From the NCBI GenBank assembly GCA_963920635.1, contig OY987304.1:29140365-29204364 (forward strand): a stretch of 64,000 nt of DNA, written 5' to 3'. A model generated the notes under the pieces. That model saw only the letters and a list, made by a program, of their open reading frames with translations. It made no database searches and was not told the DNA's origin. Below, piece by piece: positions 12,670 through 22,212 of the stretch; within the stretch, counting starts at the first letter, position 1, and each line of letters begins with the position of its first letter. Source of the DNA: Pseudeuparius sepicola (taxonomy: Eukaryota > Arthropoda > Insecta > Coleoptera > Anthribidae). Position numbers and translations under genes: made by a program.

Positions 12670-14198
12670 ATCCTATATATTGTTATCATAGACCAAGCTA
12701 CACATAGATTGTCAGGACTAGAGGCCCTGTATGACACGAAAAGTGACAGTTATTCGTTTTAACAGAGATTGGACAACGATCGGATCTCTCTCTCTGGCGA
12801 GGGTCTCATTTTCCCTATGAAATTCATTTTGTGCAACAGACATATATTTTTTCGCTCTTTCTAGCATTCCCCTAGCAGCATGATGTATCAAAATTTGATT
12901 TTAAGGTTAAGCTAACGACAGTTAACTGCCATAAGCGTAGGTAGATGAGGGCACAGTTTAAAATGTATAAAAATATAGATAAAACCAATAAATAGGTAAA
13001 TAGGTTGGGTAGTAGTATGTTATTTGTAAAGCTTCACTAATAATAATTATTGAAGTTTGAATGGAAAAGTGAAGAAACATATAATTTGTTCCAAGAAAAC
13101 AGAAATTTTAGGATATCAGGATAAAAACATTTATAAAATTTTTGTAGGAGGGTGGTATATGTAGATAGGTATGTACATAAAATTAAACAAGGCTCTAGCA
13201 TACCAACTTTCGAATATTTCTTCAATAGGAATCGTAGCTGCAATAACAATTATTATTCCGTTCATTTAAAAATAAAAAAAGGTCTTTTAAATGGTTTTAC
13301 TCTATGGTTTCGTTTCTTCAACTCTCTTATTATACCTACCATCATAATTTTAAGATAATTAATACTGAAATTTGTACGGAACAAAAAGTTGGAAAGTTTG
13401 TTTTGGTAATATGAATCAACCAATAATAATAGGAATTAGGCTGAATAAAAAAATGAGTACCTAGGTATTTAATATCGATATATTAATAGCCTCTCATTAT
13501 TTTTTTTTGTAAAATAAAAGTTAATAACTTTTTAATGCAAGAGAGATCATCTACATTTCAATAAAGAAGACAACAGTATTTTTGTTTTCAAAGATATATT
13601 AGTAAGTAAATAGGAAAAATCAAACTAGTACAAGTTCTCAGAAATTTATACATATTTAATAATGGTTCTTTCTTGCTAAAGTCACGTTCATCAAACGTTG
13701 CAGGAGATGATCCTTTCTTCAGCACAACCTGACACTCAAAATCCATGTCGGAGAAGTGAACCTGTGAAAGTTAAAGAACTATAAATTTAAGCTACCTAAA
13801 CATAATAAAACGCTGCTATCAAATGCTATTTTTTATCAGCAAGAAATTTGTAATGGAATATAAGCTCACACATTTAACCGACTACACAAAAAGGGTTTCT
13901 TTATATTCCTACCCGTGTTAACTTCTTTTTTGTCCGATTTTGTTGGTATTGGTATAAAATAAAGCTCCTTCAAAACTGCCTCTCTCTAACACATACATAT
14001 ACCTACATTTTTATTATTCCATAAAACGAAAAATGCCTATCCCGGTCCAGTAAATATACCTAACAGGTTTTACCTCCTTGAAGGGCAAAAATTTTAATTT
14101 TATCTCTTTAACATTGGGAAATTTTCATAAGAATTCTAATAAAGGGTTTGTAGAACCTCATGGACTTTTATTAAAAATAAATAGGTAGGTACAAATAT

Positions 14199-14201
<3 letters not shown>

Positions 14202-14241
<40 letters not shown>

Positions 14242-14818
14242 CTACACACCTGAGCCTGTTCTTGAGAACAGCAACTACAAGATGTACTGGGATCGTACAG
14301 TTCTGACTGATCAACGAGTTGCCCATAACAGACCGGACCTTATAATAGTTGATAAAATTTCTAGGAAGACAACTCTGATTGATGTGGCCATCCCGAACAA
14401 CAACAACCTGCGTGTGAAGCAAGTCGAGAAGATCGCGAAGTACAGAGACTTAGAAGAACGAATTAGAAGGCAATGGGAAATGGAGAACGTCCAAACGATT
14501 CCAATCATCATGTCAACAACTGGTGTTATACCAAAAAGTTTGCTGAGAAACATCAAGGAGCTGAATCTAACTGATAGTCTTTACAGGTCCATGCAGAAAG
14601 CGGTACTACTTGCGACAGCCCGAACCGTCAGGAAATTCATGGGGAATGCAGGATCGTCCAAGAACATCAATGTCACCTAGGGCCCGATAACATGGCAAGG
14701 GTCTCGTCCGAGCCAGATCCTTTTGGTATCCGGGATGCCCGGGATCTGAGTGAATGTTCCCCGTAGAGGGAGTGCGAATGCCTTTTGGCTAAGTCGATAT
14801 AATAATAATAATAATAAT
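14202..14818 (+). mobile_element. R4/Dong-like retrotransposon, 5'-truncated copy 1, with TAA tracts
   Basis: Starts at a TAA tract (14202-14237), enters the ORF in its last quarter (reading NNYTPEPVLENSNYKMYW), keeps the endonuclease motif RPD and the stop at 14680, then a 3' UTR ending gctaagtcga and a new TAA tract (to 14818). It is nearly identical to the equivalent part of copy 2. Truncated from the 5' side, as expected for target-primed reverse transcription that stopped early. Confidence 0.92.
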
Positions 14819-17162
14819 GGATAATGGATTAAGAAGTTGTGGTGCACGCATGAACAGATAACTACCTTAATTAATGAAGTCTTGCTCGATCCTCTGAAAA
14901 TGCCATTGTTTCTTACACAGGGTGCAACCTACCTGTTACCAAAAGACCAGCGGAATACGGATAACCCTGCCAAGTACCGCCCAATAACCTGCTTGCCTAC
15001 GCTGTACAAGATAATCACATCTTGCCTTACGCAGCGAATATATGCTCACTGCGAGCGGAACAACATCATTGCAATGCAGCAGAAGGGCTGCTCGAAGGGC
15101 GCAATGGGATGCAAAGAGCAACTCATCATAGACTCTGTCATCTGCAATCAGGCTCATTCCAAGCAACGAAACCTCCACATGGCTTATGTGGACTACAAAA
15201 AAGCATTTGATTCCGTACCTCACGACTGGCTCGCAGGTATCTTAAAGCTGTATAAAATAGATCATCATACAGTTTCCTTTTTAGAACACGTTATGACAAC
15301 CTGGCGCACTAAGATACAACTCAGAACCGCAGACAGTAACATCGAGACCGACACAATCAACATCCGAAGAGGGATTTTCCAAGGAGATTCACTCAGTCCA
15401 CTGTGGTTCTGCATGGCGATGAACCCTCTATCACATCGGTTGAACTCTACAAAATATGGCTTCGCTATCAAAAGCAACAACGCAGAAGCGATCAAGTTGA
15501 ATCACCTATTATATATGGATGATTTAAAACTGATCGCAGCAACCAAAAACCAACTAACGCAAATGCTTAAAATTGTAGAGGAGTTCTCCAGGGACATCGG
15601 AATGCTGTTTGGACTGGACAAGTGCCGCACCCTTAATATCATCCGGGGAAAGCTCGAACAAAGCGCACACGAGATGCAGGACGGCCAGGAGATCGAAGCA
15701 ATGAGCAAGGGAGATACATACAAGTATCTCGGGATGAAACAAGCTCAAAGGATAGACCATCGAACAATGAAGACTGATTTAACGAATGAATTCATCAAGA
15801 GAGTAAGACAAGTAGTGCGAACTGATCTTAACAGCAGGAATTTGTTTAAGGCCCTGAACACGTATGCGTGCTCTGTACTCAGCTATTCGTTCGGAATAGT
15901 GAATTGGACCAACACGGACATCAACAACCTGCAACGAAAAGTTAGGACACTACTGACAAAAGCTCATAAACATCATCCCCGTAGCGCCGTAGAAAGAACA
16001 ACTCTGCCACGTCAACTAGGAGGAAGAGGATTGGCAGATCTCAGCAAGCAATTGGACCAACAAATATTAAAGCTGCGTAATTATTTCTACAGGCAGGCCA
16101 ACAGCTCCACACTACATAGGGCTATATGCGGAGCAGACGTCTCAACACCGCTACGTCTGACGGAACACGAGCATCAAAATCACCACCGAACCGACAACGA
16201 TAAACTACAGAGGTGGTTGGGGAAGCCGCTGCACGGGAGGCATCCTAACGAGGTTAACCAGGAACATGTCGACAAGTTAGCGTCGAACTATTGGCTGACC
16301 TCGGGACGAATGTTCCCCGAGACGGAAGGCTTCCTACTGGCCATACAAGATCAGGTTATACCAACTCGCAACTACCTAAAATTCATTGTAGGAGATGCAT
16401 CGGTAGTGGATGACAGATGCAGATACGGGTGCCCAACTTCAGAAACAATCCAGCACATAACAGGAGGATGTCAGATGTTCGCATCAACGGAATATAAGGA
16501 ACGACACGATTCGGTTGCCAAGATCTTGCACCAGGAACTGGCGGAAAAGCTGCTGCTTGTGCAGGCAGAGAGGGTCCCATATTACAACTACACACCTGAG
16601 CCTGTTCTTGAGAACAGCAACTACAAGATGTACTGGGATCGTACAGTTCTGACAGATCAACGAGTTGCCCATAACAGACCGGACCTTATAATAGTTGATA
16701 AAATTTCTAGGCAGACAACTCTGATTGATGTGGCCATCCCGAACAACAACAACCTGCGTGTGAAGCAAGTCGAGAAGATCGCGAAGTACAGAGATTTAGA
16801 AGAACGAATTAGAAGGCAATGGGAAATGGAGAACGTCCAGACGATTCCAATCATCATGTCAACAACTGGTGTTATACCAAAAAGTTTGCTGAGAAACATC
16901 AAGGAGCTGGGTCTAACTGATAGTCTTTACAGGTCCATGCAGAAAGCGGTACTACTTGCGACAGCCCGAACCGTCAGGAAATTCATGGGGAATGCAGGAT
17001 CATCCAACAACATCGGTGTCACCTAGGGCCCGATAACATGGCAAGGGTCTCGTCCGAGCCAGATCCTTTGGTATCCGGGATACTCGGGATCTGAGTGAAA
17101 GTTCCCCGTAGAGGGAGTGCGAATGCCTTTTGGCTAAGTCGAGATAATAATAATAATAATAA
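14819..17162 (+). mobile_element. R4/Dong-like retrotransposon, copy 2, with TAA 3' tract
   Basis: Head-to-tail with copies 1 and 3 in the same orientation, separated only by TAA repeats. It holds the long reverse transcriptase and endonuclease frame (14825-17026) and a roughly 115-bp 3' UTR ending gctaagtcgag. The 5' end is truncated: the region upstream of the RT that normally encodes DNA-binding domains is missing, and a TAA stop precedes the frame directly. Confidence 0.93.
14825..17026 (+). CDS. R4/Dong-like reverse transcriptase and restriction-like endonuclease (5'-truncated)
   Basis: An uninterrupted frame of about 730 codons. RT signatures in order: LLPKDQRNTDNPAKYRPIT near the start; motif A YVDYKKAFDSVP (residues about 116-127, catalytic Asp); motif B GIFQGDSLSPL (about 178-188); motif C YMDD (about 226-229), where the usual second residue Ala is Met. 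Near residue 527 lies a CCHC knuckle (C-x3-C-x7-H-x4-C), then RPD followed about 14 residues later by D, matching the C-terminal restriction-like endonuclease of R2/R4-type elements. The protein would nick target DNA and prime cDNA synthesis. The first coding residues are not a true start, because the frame emerges from the truncation point. The intact frame suggests recent insertion. The clade is judged by motif wording, not by a tree. Confidence 0.93.
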   Translation, partial: WIKKLWCTHEQITTLINEVLLDPLKMPLFLTQGATYLLPKDQRNTDNPAKYRPITCLPTLYKIITSCLTQRIYAHCERNNIIAMQQKGCSKGAMGCKEQLIIDSVICNQAHSKQRNLHMAYVDYKKAFDSVPHDWLAGILKLYKIDHHTVSFLEHVMTTWRTKIQLRTADSNIETDTINIRRGIFQGDSLSPLWFCMAMNPLSHRLNSTKYGFAIKSNNAEAIKLNHLLYMDDLKLIAATKNQLTQMLKIVEEFSRDIGMLFGLDKCRTLNIIRGKLEQSAHEMQDGQEIEAMSKGDTYKYLGMKQAQRIDHRTMKTDLTNEFIKRVRQVVRTDLNSRNLFKALNTYACSVLSYSFGIVNWTNTDINNLQRKVRTLLTKAHKHHPRSAVERTTLPRQLGGRGLADLSKQLDQQILKLRNYFYRQANSSTLHRAICGADVSTPLRLTEHEHQNHHRTDNDKLQRWLGKPLHGRHPNEVNQEHVDKLASNYWLTSGRMFPETEGFLLAIQDQVIPTRNYLKFIVGDASVVDDRCRYGCPTSETIQHITGGCQMFASTEYKERHDSVAKILHQELAEKLLLVQAERVPYYNYTPEPVLENSNYKMYWDRTVLTDQRVAHNRPDLIIVDKISRQTTLIDVAIPNNNNLRVKQVEKIAKYRDLEERIRRQWEMENVQTIPIIMSTTGVIPKSLLRNIKELGLTDSLYRSMQKAVLLATARTVRKFMGNAGSSNNIGVT

Positions 17163-17612
17163 TCTAGGCAGGCAACTCTGATTGATGTGGCCATCCCGAA
17201 CAACAACAACCTGCGTGTGAAGCAAGTCGAGAAGATCGCGAAGTACAGAGATTTAGAAGAACGAATTAGAAGGCAATGGGAAATGAAGAACGTCCAGACG
17301 ATTCCAATCATCATGTCAACAACTGGTGTTATACCAAAAAGTTTGCTGAGAAACATCAAGGAGCTGGGTCTAACTGATAGTCTTTACAGGTCCATGCAGA
17401 AAGCGGTACTACTTGCGACAGCCCGAACCGTCAGGAAATTCATGGGGAATGCAGGATCATCCAACAACATCAATGTCACCTAAGGCCCGATAACATGGCA
17501 AGGGTCTCGTCCAAGCCAGATCCTTTTGGTATCCGGGATACCCGGGATCTGAGTGAATGTTCCCCGTAGAGGGAGTGCGAATGCCTTTTGGCTAAGTCGA
17601 GATAATAATAAA
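17163..17612 (+). mobile_element. R4/Dong-like retrotransposon, 5'-truncated copy 3
   Basis: Begins directly after the TAA tract at 17144-17162, inside the endonuclease region (ATLIDVAIPNNNN-like reading), runs to a TAA stop at 17483, and repeats the same 3' UTR to gctaagtcgagataataata near 17612. Nearly identical to copies 1 and 2, with a few changes (one codon Glu to Lys near 17286). Confidence 0.92.
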
Positions 17613-18139
17613 TGCCTTTATTTAATAATTCAAGATGAAATTCCTGAATTATTATACTCCTGTATTAATTTAGGTATCTTATGTTATGTTGCTGATGCAG
17701 ATTAAGAAAATTATTCTGCAGATTAAAATCACAGATCAAACAAAAAATAAAAAGGAACTAGAGATACTTATGTAATTAAATTTACTTACCTCGCAAATTT
17801 TCGTATCATTTCCAACTCTCATGTTAGGGTATTTCATTTGCACCATCGTGCTCGTCCTTCTGCGCTTTTTGGAAAGGCCGTTATGAAAAATTCGTCCTGC
17901 TCAGAATTCTTGCAGTTTCTTATTACACAAGATGACACTTTTAACTGTTAACATTCCTTTTTGCAAAAGAAAATGAGCACGCTCAATAATTTGTCGACAG
18001 TTTTGTTGACAAACTGGCACCCGCCAAGATAAGAATATAATAAAAACAATGTTACTAGATCTGCCAAAATCTGTTGTCCAACCTCTGTTAAAACGAATAA
18101 CTGTCACTTTTCGTGTCATACAGGGCCTCTAGTCAGGAC

Positions 18140-18500
18140 CATTGTTGAAATGTCCGCACGCTACACCAAATATTTTGCATAAAATTTTATATAAAAGCTA
18201 ATAACTAAATTAAAATCCCTATACCTCAACTTAGTATCGAGTCCGAAGAATTGGAAGACATTATAATTTATTTGTTTCAATTTGTTCTCGCTCCAAAATT
18301 AGTGTTTGATATTTGGTGTAGCAAGATTTTTTGCGGACGGTTTTAATAATGCTTCTGACTATCTATGGCTTTTTTAATCTATGATATCTATGTGCAGAAA
18401 AGGCGATTACGCCCTAGCGAAGAGTGGGGCACATATTAAAGCCAGAATACAGTTCTACCAGTCTATAGAAAAGGTAGGGCATTTTACAGAGTGACCCACA
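18140..18500. other. No gene recognised
   Basis: AT-rich spacer between the P-like element and the next element. No motifs. Confidence 0.5.
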
Positions 18501-18644
18501 CAGTAAAAAAAATCAGTGTAAATCCTCTTCGTGTAAGTGGTGAAAGAAATTTGGTGAAAAATTGACACGAAAATTGGTGGATTCCAAATATCTTAACCAA
18601 ACCTCATTTGGTGAAATTCACACTACAACAAATTCGTTAATTTT

Positions 18645-18782
18645 AACACTTAGGGGTGTAATTTTTTTATATTTTTAACACTTTCTTGTGTTTGTTCACA
18701 CCACGCGGTGTTTTTTAACACCATGCGTTGTCCCTTAACACTAACCGGTGTTAAATTGAACGTATTAACACAAGTTCGTGTT
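18645..18782. repeat. Array of six interrupted dyads AACAC-N6-GTGTT (left)
   Basis: Six consecutive units with conserved 5-base arms and differing 6-base centres: TTAGGG, TTTCTT, CACGCG, CATGCG (right arm decayed), TAACCG and AAGTTC. They are spaced irregularly by about 8-20 bp. Likely protein-binding sites of the missing transposase, but the function is inferred. The same order is kept at 56934-57064. Confidence 0.85.
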
Positions 18783-18969
18783 AAATAGAGGAGAGGGGGA
18801 AGTCGTTCCACCAGTTATGAGTTTAAAATCTTAGGCAATCGAAGCCATCGCATCAGTTGTTTGTCGAACGTGTTGCGCGTCGGAGCTTATCAGTTTGTGT
18901 GACGTGTGACCCGACCGCGTGGCTCGTATAATAGGTATAAAAGTGATTCTACAGGCCGATAGCGCAAAA

Positions 18970-19067
18970 ATGGTGTTGTTACGTGAAGTAAAATTTCAAA
19001 GTGAAGTCAGATGGATTAAAACGACAGGCGAATATGCAGATGCGACGACGAAAGGTACTGTGCGATA
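18970..19067 (+). CDS. Possible first coding exon in the dyad-array element
   Basis: ATG at 18970 opens a frame beginning MVLLREVKFQSEVRWIK and reaching a consensus-like donor (AAAG then GTACTG) at 19054/19055; read through, it stops at about 19067. Upstream lies a GC-richer promoter-like block. In the second copy (about 57251-57335) the downstream codons are conserved while the ATG has become ATT. I do not recognise the protein. It may be the first exon of an autonomous relative's transposase or of a captured gene. Confidence 0.35.
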
Positions 19068-19581
19068 GACGACGTGATAGCCCCTATAACCTGTACTCAT
19101 CGAATGTGTTAATATGAGTTTGTTCTCACCGGAATAAGGAACCAGTCGTGAATATAATTGAAGGATTTTAAGTTATCTGACTGTTCTGATTGTTTTGATG
19201 CCTGCCGATTGGCTCCGACTTAGTTAGGACCTGCTTATGCTTGTGAGAACAGGCCTATCTAACTACATCGCTGTGTCGCAACGTTTGATGTTTCTTTTTG
19301 TCTCACACAGACAATTCTATAAGACGACAGTTATTTAAGTACATTGTATGAGAATTTGTACGAAATATAGTTTGGTCGCATCCTATAACATAAAGCAATT
19401 CTTGTGTTTGTGGTTAGGTATACACTTTTATTACGAATATTTTAATATATATATAACTTTTTTATATTAACCAAATATTTTTGGCTGTGAGAATGAATAT
19501 TTATTTAAAGCTTTAAGAAAGTAAATGTTGATATTTTTATATACCTATTTGTAAGGCATCAATCATGTATTTTGGAACTGA

Positions 19582-19587
19582 AATAAA
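19582..19587 (+). promoter_or_regulatory. Polyadenylation signal AATAAA
   Basis: AATAAA followed by T-rich sequence, conserved in the second copy near 57900. Together with the upstream exon-like stretch it suggests that the element once carried a plus-strand transcription unit. Confidence 0.4.
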
Positions 19588-19830
19588 GTCTTTCCTTTAC
19601 TTATTGCTGTTTATTATTTCCTACAAATATAATTTAAATTGAAGACCAAGCACATAGTATATGCCTGGTTCACATACAGCTTCTTTATCTTTTAGTTTTA
19701 TTTTATTTTTACAAAAAACACATTTCCTTAATTTGAACTTATCAATGACATTTAAAATTTCTTTAAAATAAAGTATATGTAAAATTATAAGAGATAAAGA
19801 AGAAGAAAATGGGAATACCAAATAAATTAA

Positions 19831-19945
19831 TTACACCAAATTGCGTGTTAAAGTTACACAACACGGTGTTAATCTTACACAACGCCGTGTTAAATATTCA
19901 CACCAGCATAGTTCTTATTTTCACCAGAACATTTGGTGAAATTTA
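19831..19945. repeat. Right subterminal dyad array
   Basis: Units of the same type: TACAC with GTGTT across an 8-base centre, then ACAC-AACACG-GTGTT and ACAC-AACGCC-GTGTT, followed by TTCACC and TTTGGTGAAA words. The array mirrors the left one at the opposite end and is preserved in copy 2 at 58150-58265. Confidence 0.75.
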
Positions 19946-20084
19946 CCAAAAAAGAAGGTGTAAAATTAACCAGATATGGTGTGGACTTATATAGACCAAA
20001 GGAGTGCGGTGCTGTGTGCACGTATATATAGATGAAAAAGAGAAAGAAGTGTATTTCCGTGCAAATAATTTAATTAAAAATCAT

Positions 20085-20122
20085 GGTAAAGCGCTTTCGG
20101 CTGTTAAGCCATCCTCAGTACC
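20085..20122 (-). ncRNA. Hammerhead-ribozyme-like motif, sense to the Penelope-like frame
   Basis: On the minus strand: a 4-bp stem I (GGTA with TACC), core CTGAGGA, a GGCT/AGCC stem II with a short loop, GAAA, a tiny stem III (AGC/GCT) and U before the stem I return strand. This is the layout of minimal type I hammerheads, known from the terminal repeats of Penelope-like elements. One extra T lies between the core and stem II. It lies downstream of the GIY-YIG frame in sense orientation. Confidence 0.6.
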
Positions 20123-20749
20123 ACCTAAAAAGAAAGTATGACATAAAATAGGGGGTTGGAAAAAGTTAACTGTGGAAAAACTAAATTGTTTTAACGACAC
20201 GTCATACTCACTTGTCAAGTGTGTACAGGAAAATTGGAGCATAAAGCATTATACAACAGTAAAACCCATAAAATAGAAGGTCACACCAAGTCATATTTTA
20301 AAAACTTTGAAATATTAACAAATTATACAACTGTGGGCAGCCAAGCTACCCAAATTATTTAAACAAAAGACCAGCAGAAGTGCCAAATGCATCGTGGAAG
20401 GTGGAAGTGAAATTTGAGACATAACCTGTTCGACATCCCGGTGAAGGAACTGGATGTCAGTCGAAAAGCGCGCGAGATTTAAACTTGAAAACAAAATGTC
20501 ATAGGCGGGTAAACATATTTTATAAAGAGTGAATGTGAAGGATTTGAAAAAATTTAATTAATAAGTTAAGAATTTATATTTAATAAATGTTTAATTAATG
20601 GTAATGAAAATTAGAGAGAAATAGAAATTCGAAAAATTATTTGTTTATATGATAAGCCCAAAAACCTTTCCAAAGTCCCAAAAACGCGACACGAAAAGAG
20701 GAGATAACAGGACAACCCTGTAAGATGAAGGCCAAGAAAAATTTGTTCA

Positions 20750-21112
20750 TCATTGAGTGAGTCTCCTATGTAAAGGAATGAAAGATCTGTTAAGATTAAC
20801 TTTAACATTTAAACAATCTGGATTATTGGATAATTCTCTGTTTATTTGAATATCTTCAAGGAAATCAAGTCTGTTGTAATTCTTTGATGTGACATTGCGT
20901 AAAATTTTTGAATTGGAGTGAGGACTGAAGTTATGATTAAAAGTATGCAAGTGTTCTCCAAAGGTTGAATTTACTTTATTTAAATGTTCATTTATACGAA
21001 CTTTTAGGAGACGACAAGTTCTCCTTATATAGGTACTATTACAAGAATTGCAAGAAAGTTTATAGATGCCACTTTTGGCTAAGTGGTCTATTTTATCTTT
21101 AGAATTGACCAA
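20750..21112 (-). pseudogene. Penelope-like GIY-YIG endonuclease fragment
   Basis: About 120 codons. GIYKLSCNSCNSTYI near residues 15-29 gives the GIY motif and, inside the GIY-YI interval, the C-x2-C pair typical of Penelope endonucleases; the His-rich EHLHTFNH follows at about residue 54. The YIG motif reads YIR, so one consensus glycine is lost. An RINEHL helix with the conserved Arg is present. The family function is nicking target DNA for priming. The upstream sequence has stops in frame and runs straight into the inverted arm, so the reverse transcriptase is absent and the copy is inactive. The first codon is TTG, not a true start. Confidence 0.82.
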
Positions 21113-21406
21113 GCTCTGAGCTAATTTGGTTATGTCTCAAATTTCACTTCCACCTTCCACGATGTATTTGGCACTTCTGCTGGTCTTAAATAATTTGGGT
21201 AGCTTGGCTGCCCACAGTTGTGTAATTTGTTAATATTTTAAAGTTTTTAAAATGTGACTTGGTGTGACTTTCTATTTTATGGGTTTTACTGTTGTATAAT
21301 GCTTTATGCTCCAATTTTCCTGTACACACTTGACAAGTGAGTATGACGTGACGTTAAAACAATTTAGTTTTTCCAGAGTTAACTTTTTCCAACCCCCTAT
21401 TTTATG

Positions 21407-21516
21407 TCATACTTTCTTTTTAGGTGGTACTGAGGATGGCTTAACAGCCGAAAGCGCTTTACCATGATTTTTAATTAAATTATTTGCACGGAAATACACT
21501 TCTTTCTCTTTTTCAT
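21407..21516 (-). repeat. Distal part of the right inverted arm, short Lys-rich frame
   Basis: The outer part of the arm reads on the minus strand as NEKEKEVYFRANNLIKNHGK and onward to a stop after PPKKKV. The same peptide is encoded in the plus-strand arm at about 20031-20140. It may be a coding tail of the element, or the two arms may simply share the sequence as inverted repeats. Confidence 0.35.
21426..21463 (+). ncRNA. Hammerhead-like motif in the opposite arm
   Basis: The same motif as at 20085-20122, here on the plus strand because the arm is inverted: GGTA, CTGAGGA, GGCT-loop-AGCC, GAAA, AGC/GCT, TACC. Every core position is retained in both copies. Confidence 0.6.
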
Positions 21517-21571
21517 TTATATAGACCACTTTTCGTGTCAAATTTAACACCGGATTTTTTACTGTGCATTT

Positions 21572-22210
21572 GAAATGGAAGCACTCCGTAAATTTTTTAT
21601 TTTTCATCCGATTTTAGCTGGTTTTTTCTGACGATAGGTCGCAAAAAACTCTTTTTGATTTGGTGCAAAATTTCAGGTCTTAGTCTCAATTTTCAAGGCC
21701 TACTACGAATTTTTTTCTAGTAAAAAACGACAAAACCATTTAGCGATTTGTTTTATTTAAAATCTGACACCACAGCGTTAATCAGAACAACCTAAAACCC
21801 CCATATACCAAATTTGAACAAAAAATATAGGTACAGAGAATTCCATTCTGCAGGGTGTCAAAGTTGAGCAAACTAGGAATGTTAAAGGCTGGAGAGTCAA
21901 GTTTGCCATGGAATCCCGTCAAAACAGATCAGATCAACAGGACTACTCGAAGTATTGATGTGCAAAGATTCAATACAAAAATGTACAGGGTATTTTTCTT
22001 TGGGCCATCTCAAAATGCTGAATTTTTATTAAACTTTATACTGGTCAGGAGTGCTCTGGAATCATTGAAAAAATATTAATAAACACAAAAGTAATTTATT
22101 TTTTACAAAATGCCAACCAACAAATACAGGATGATTTATTCATAAATACAATAATTTTACCGCGTCATGAGGGAGGTATATAATGTTTTTTTTTTTGCGT
22201 TTTCAGCATA
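21572..22210. other. AT-rich with decayed MITE-like ends, no gene
   Basis: Contains TACAGGGTATTTTTC near 21984 and a TACAGGATGATTTATTC stretch near 22122, resembling mariner-type termini. The 74-codon plus frame at 21855 has no recognisable domain and overlaps one of these ends. Confidence 0.4.
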
Positions 22211-22212
22211 TA

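Larger units (their letters stand above)
13593..17938 (-). pseudogene. Split THAP-domain gene of the P-like element (two exons)
   Basis: Exon 1 (17938 down to 17790) encodes a THAP zinc-finger start: C-x4-C in SSCVIRNC, then FFITAFPK and RARW, a frame break, and NDTKICE. The initiator position reads GTG (17938-17936), probably a mutated ATG. The exon ends at a canonical donor GTAAGT (17789-17784). Exon 2 begins at 13761 after acceptor CAG and continues the domain as VHFSDMDFECQVVL, supplying the His-Phe that normally follows the third THAP cysteine, so the splice is supported by domain continuity. The frame closes at about 13593. THAP domains bind the ends of P-type transposons. The gene is dead: start lost, frameshift, no catalytic part, and the intron holds three retrotransposon copies. 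Confidence 0.82.
12719..18131 (-). mobile_element. P-superfamily-like DNA transposon with 8-bp target duplication
   Basis: Inverted ends: TAGAGGCCCTGTATGACACG begins at 12719 and its reverse complement ends at 18131. Identity extends about 60 bp inward. The 8-bp direct repeat GTCAGGAC flanks the element (12711-12718 and 18132-18139). It carries a split THAP-domain gene on the minus strand. A THAP domain plus 8-bp duplication fits the P superfamily; the TAGAG terminus alone would also suit hAT, so class is inferred mainly from the THAP exons. About 3.4 kb of its length is later R4/Dong-like insertions; without them it is about 2 kb and probably internally deleted, since no catalytic domain is seen. 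Confidence 0.85.
19999..21516 (-). mobile_element. Penelope-like retroelement with inverted terminal arms
   Basis: A GIY-YIG domain frame (minus, 20750-21112) sits between two inverted arms of about 390 bp (about 20031-20429 and 21130-21516) that match base for base apart from scattered changes. A 12-base word TTATATAGACCA lies at both outer edges (19987-19998 and 21517-21528), consistent with a target duplication, although part of the right one overlaps arm-like sequence. Inverted terminal repeats and a GIY-YIG endonuclease are known Penelope-like features. The reverse transcriptase region is missing (5' truncation). It sits inside the dyad-array DNA element. Confidence 0.82.
18501..21571. 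mobile_element. Non-autonomous DNA element with dyad arrays, copy 1 (split by a Penelope-like element)
   Basis: The left end cacagtaaaaaaaatc with tcttcgtgtaagtgg (from 18501) is matched in inverse at the right by ccacttttcgtgtc and gattttttactgtg (to about 21571). The right end lies beyond an inserted Penelope-like element (19999-21516); without it the element is about 1.54 kb. Both subterminal regions carry arrays of AACAC-N6-GTGTT and TTTGGTGAAA words. The interior has a promoter-like stretch, a possible first coding exon (18970) and an AATAAA signal (19582). A second copy lies at 56787-58290. Superfamily unknown; target duplications were not clear. Confidence 0.8.

Noticed and set aside
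14936..17359. Minus-strand frames opposite the R4/Dong-like gene
   Set aside because: They are shadows of the plus-strand coding sequence, repeated in all three copies.
18645..18782. CRISPR-like reading of short repeats with differing centres
   Set aside because: Arms are 5 bases and inverted, spacers are 6 bases, and the setting is a eukaryotic transposon end. This is a dyad array.
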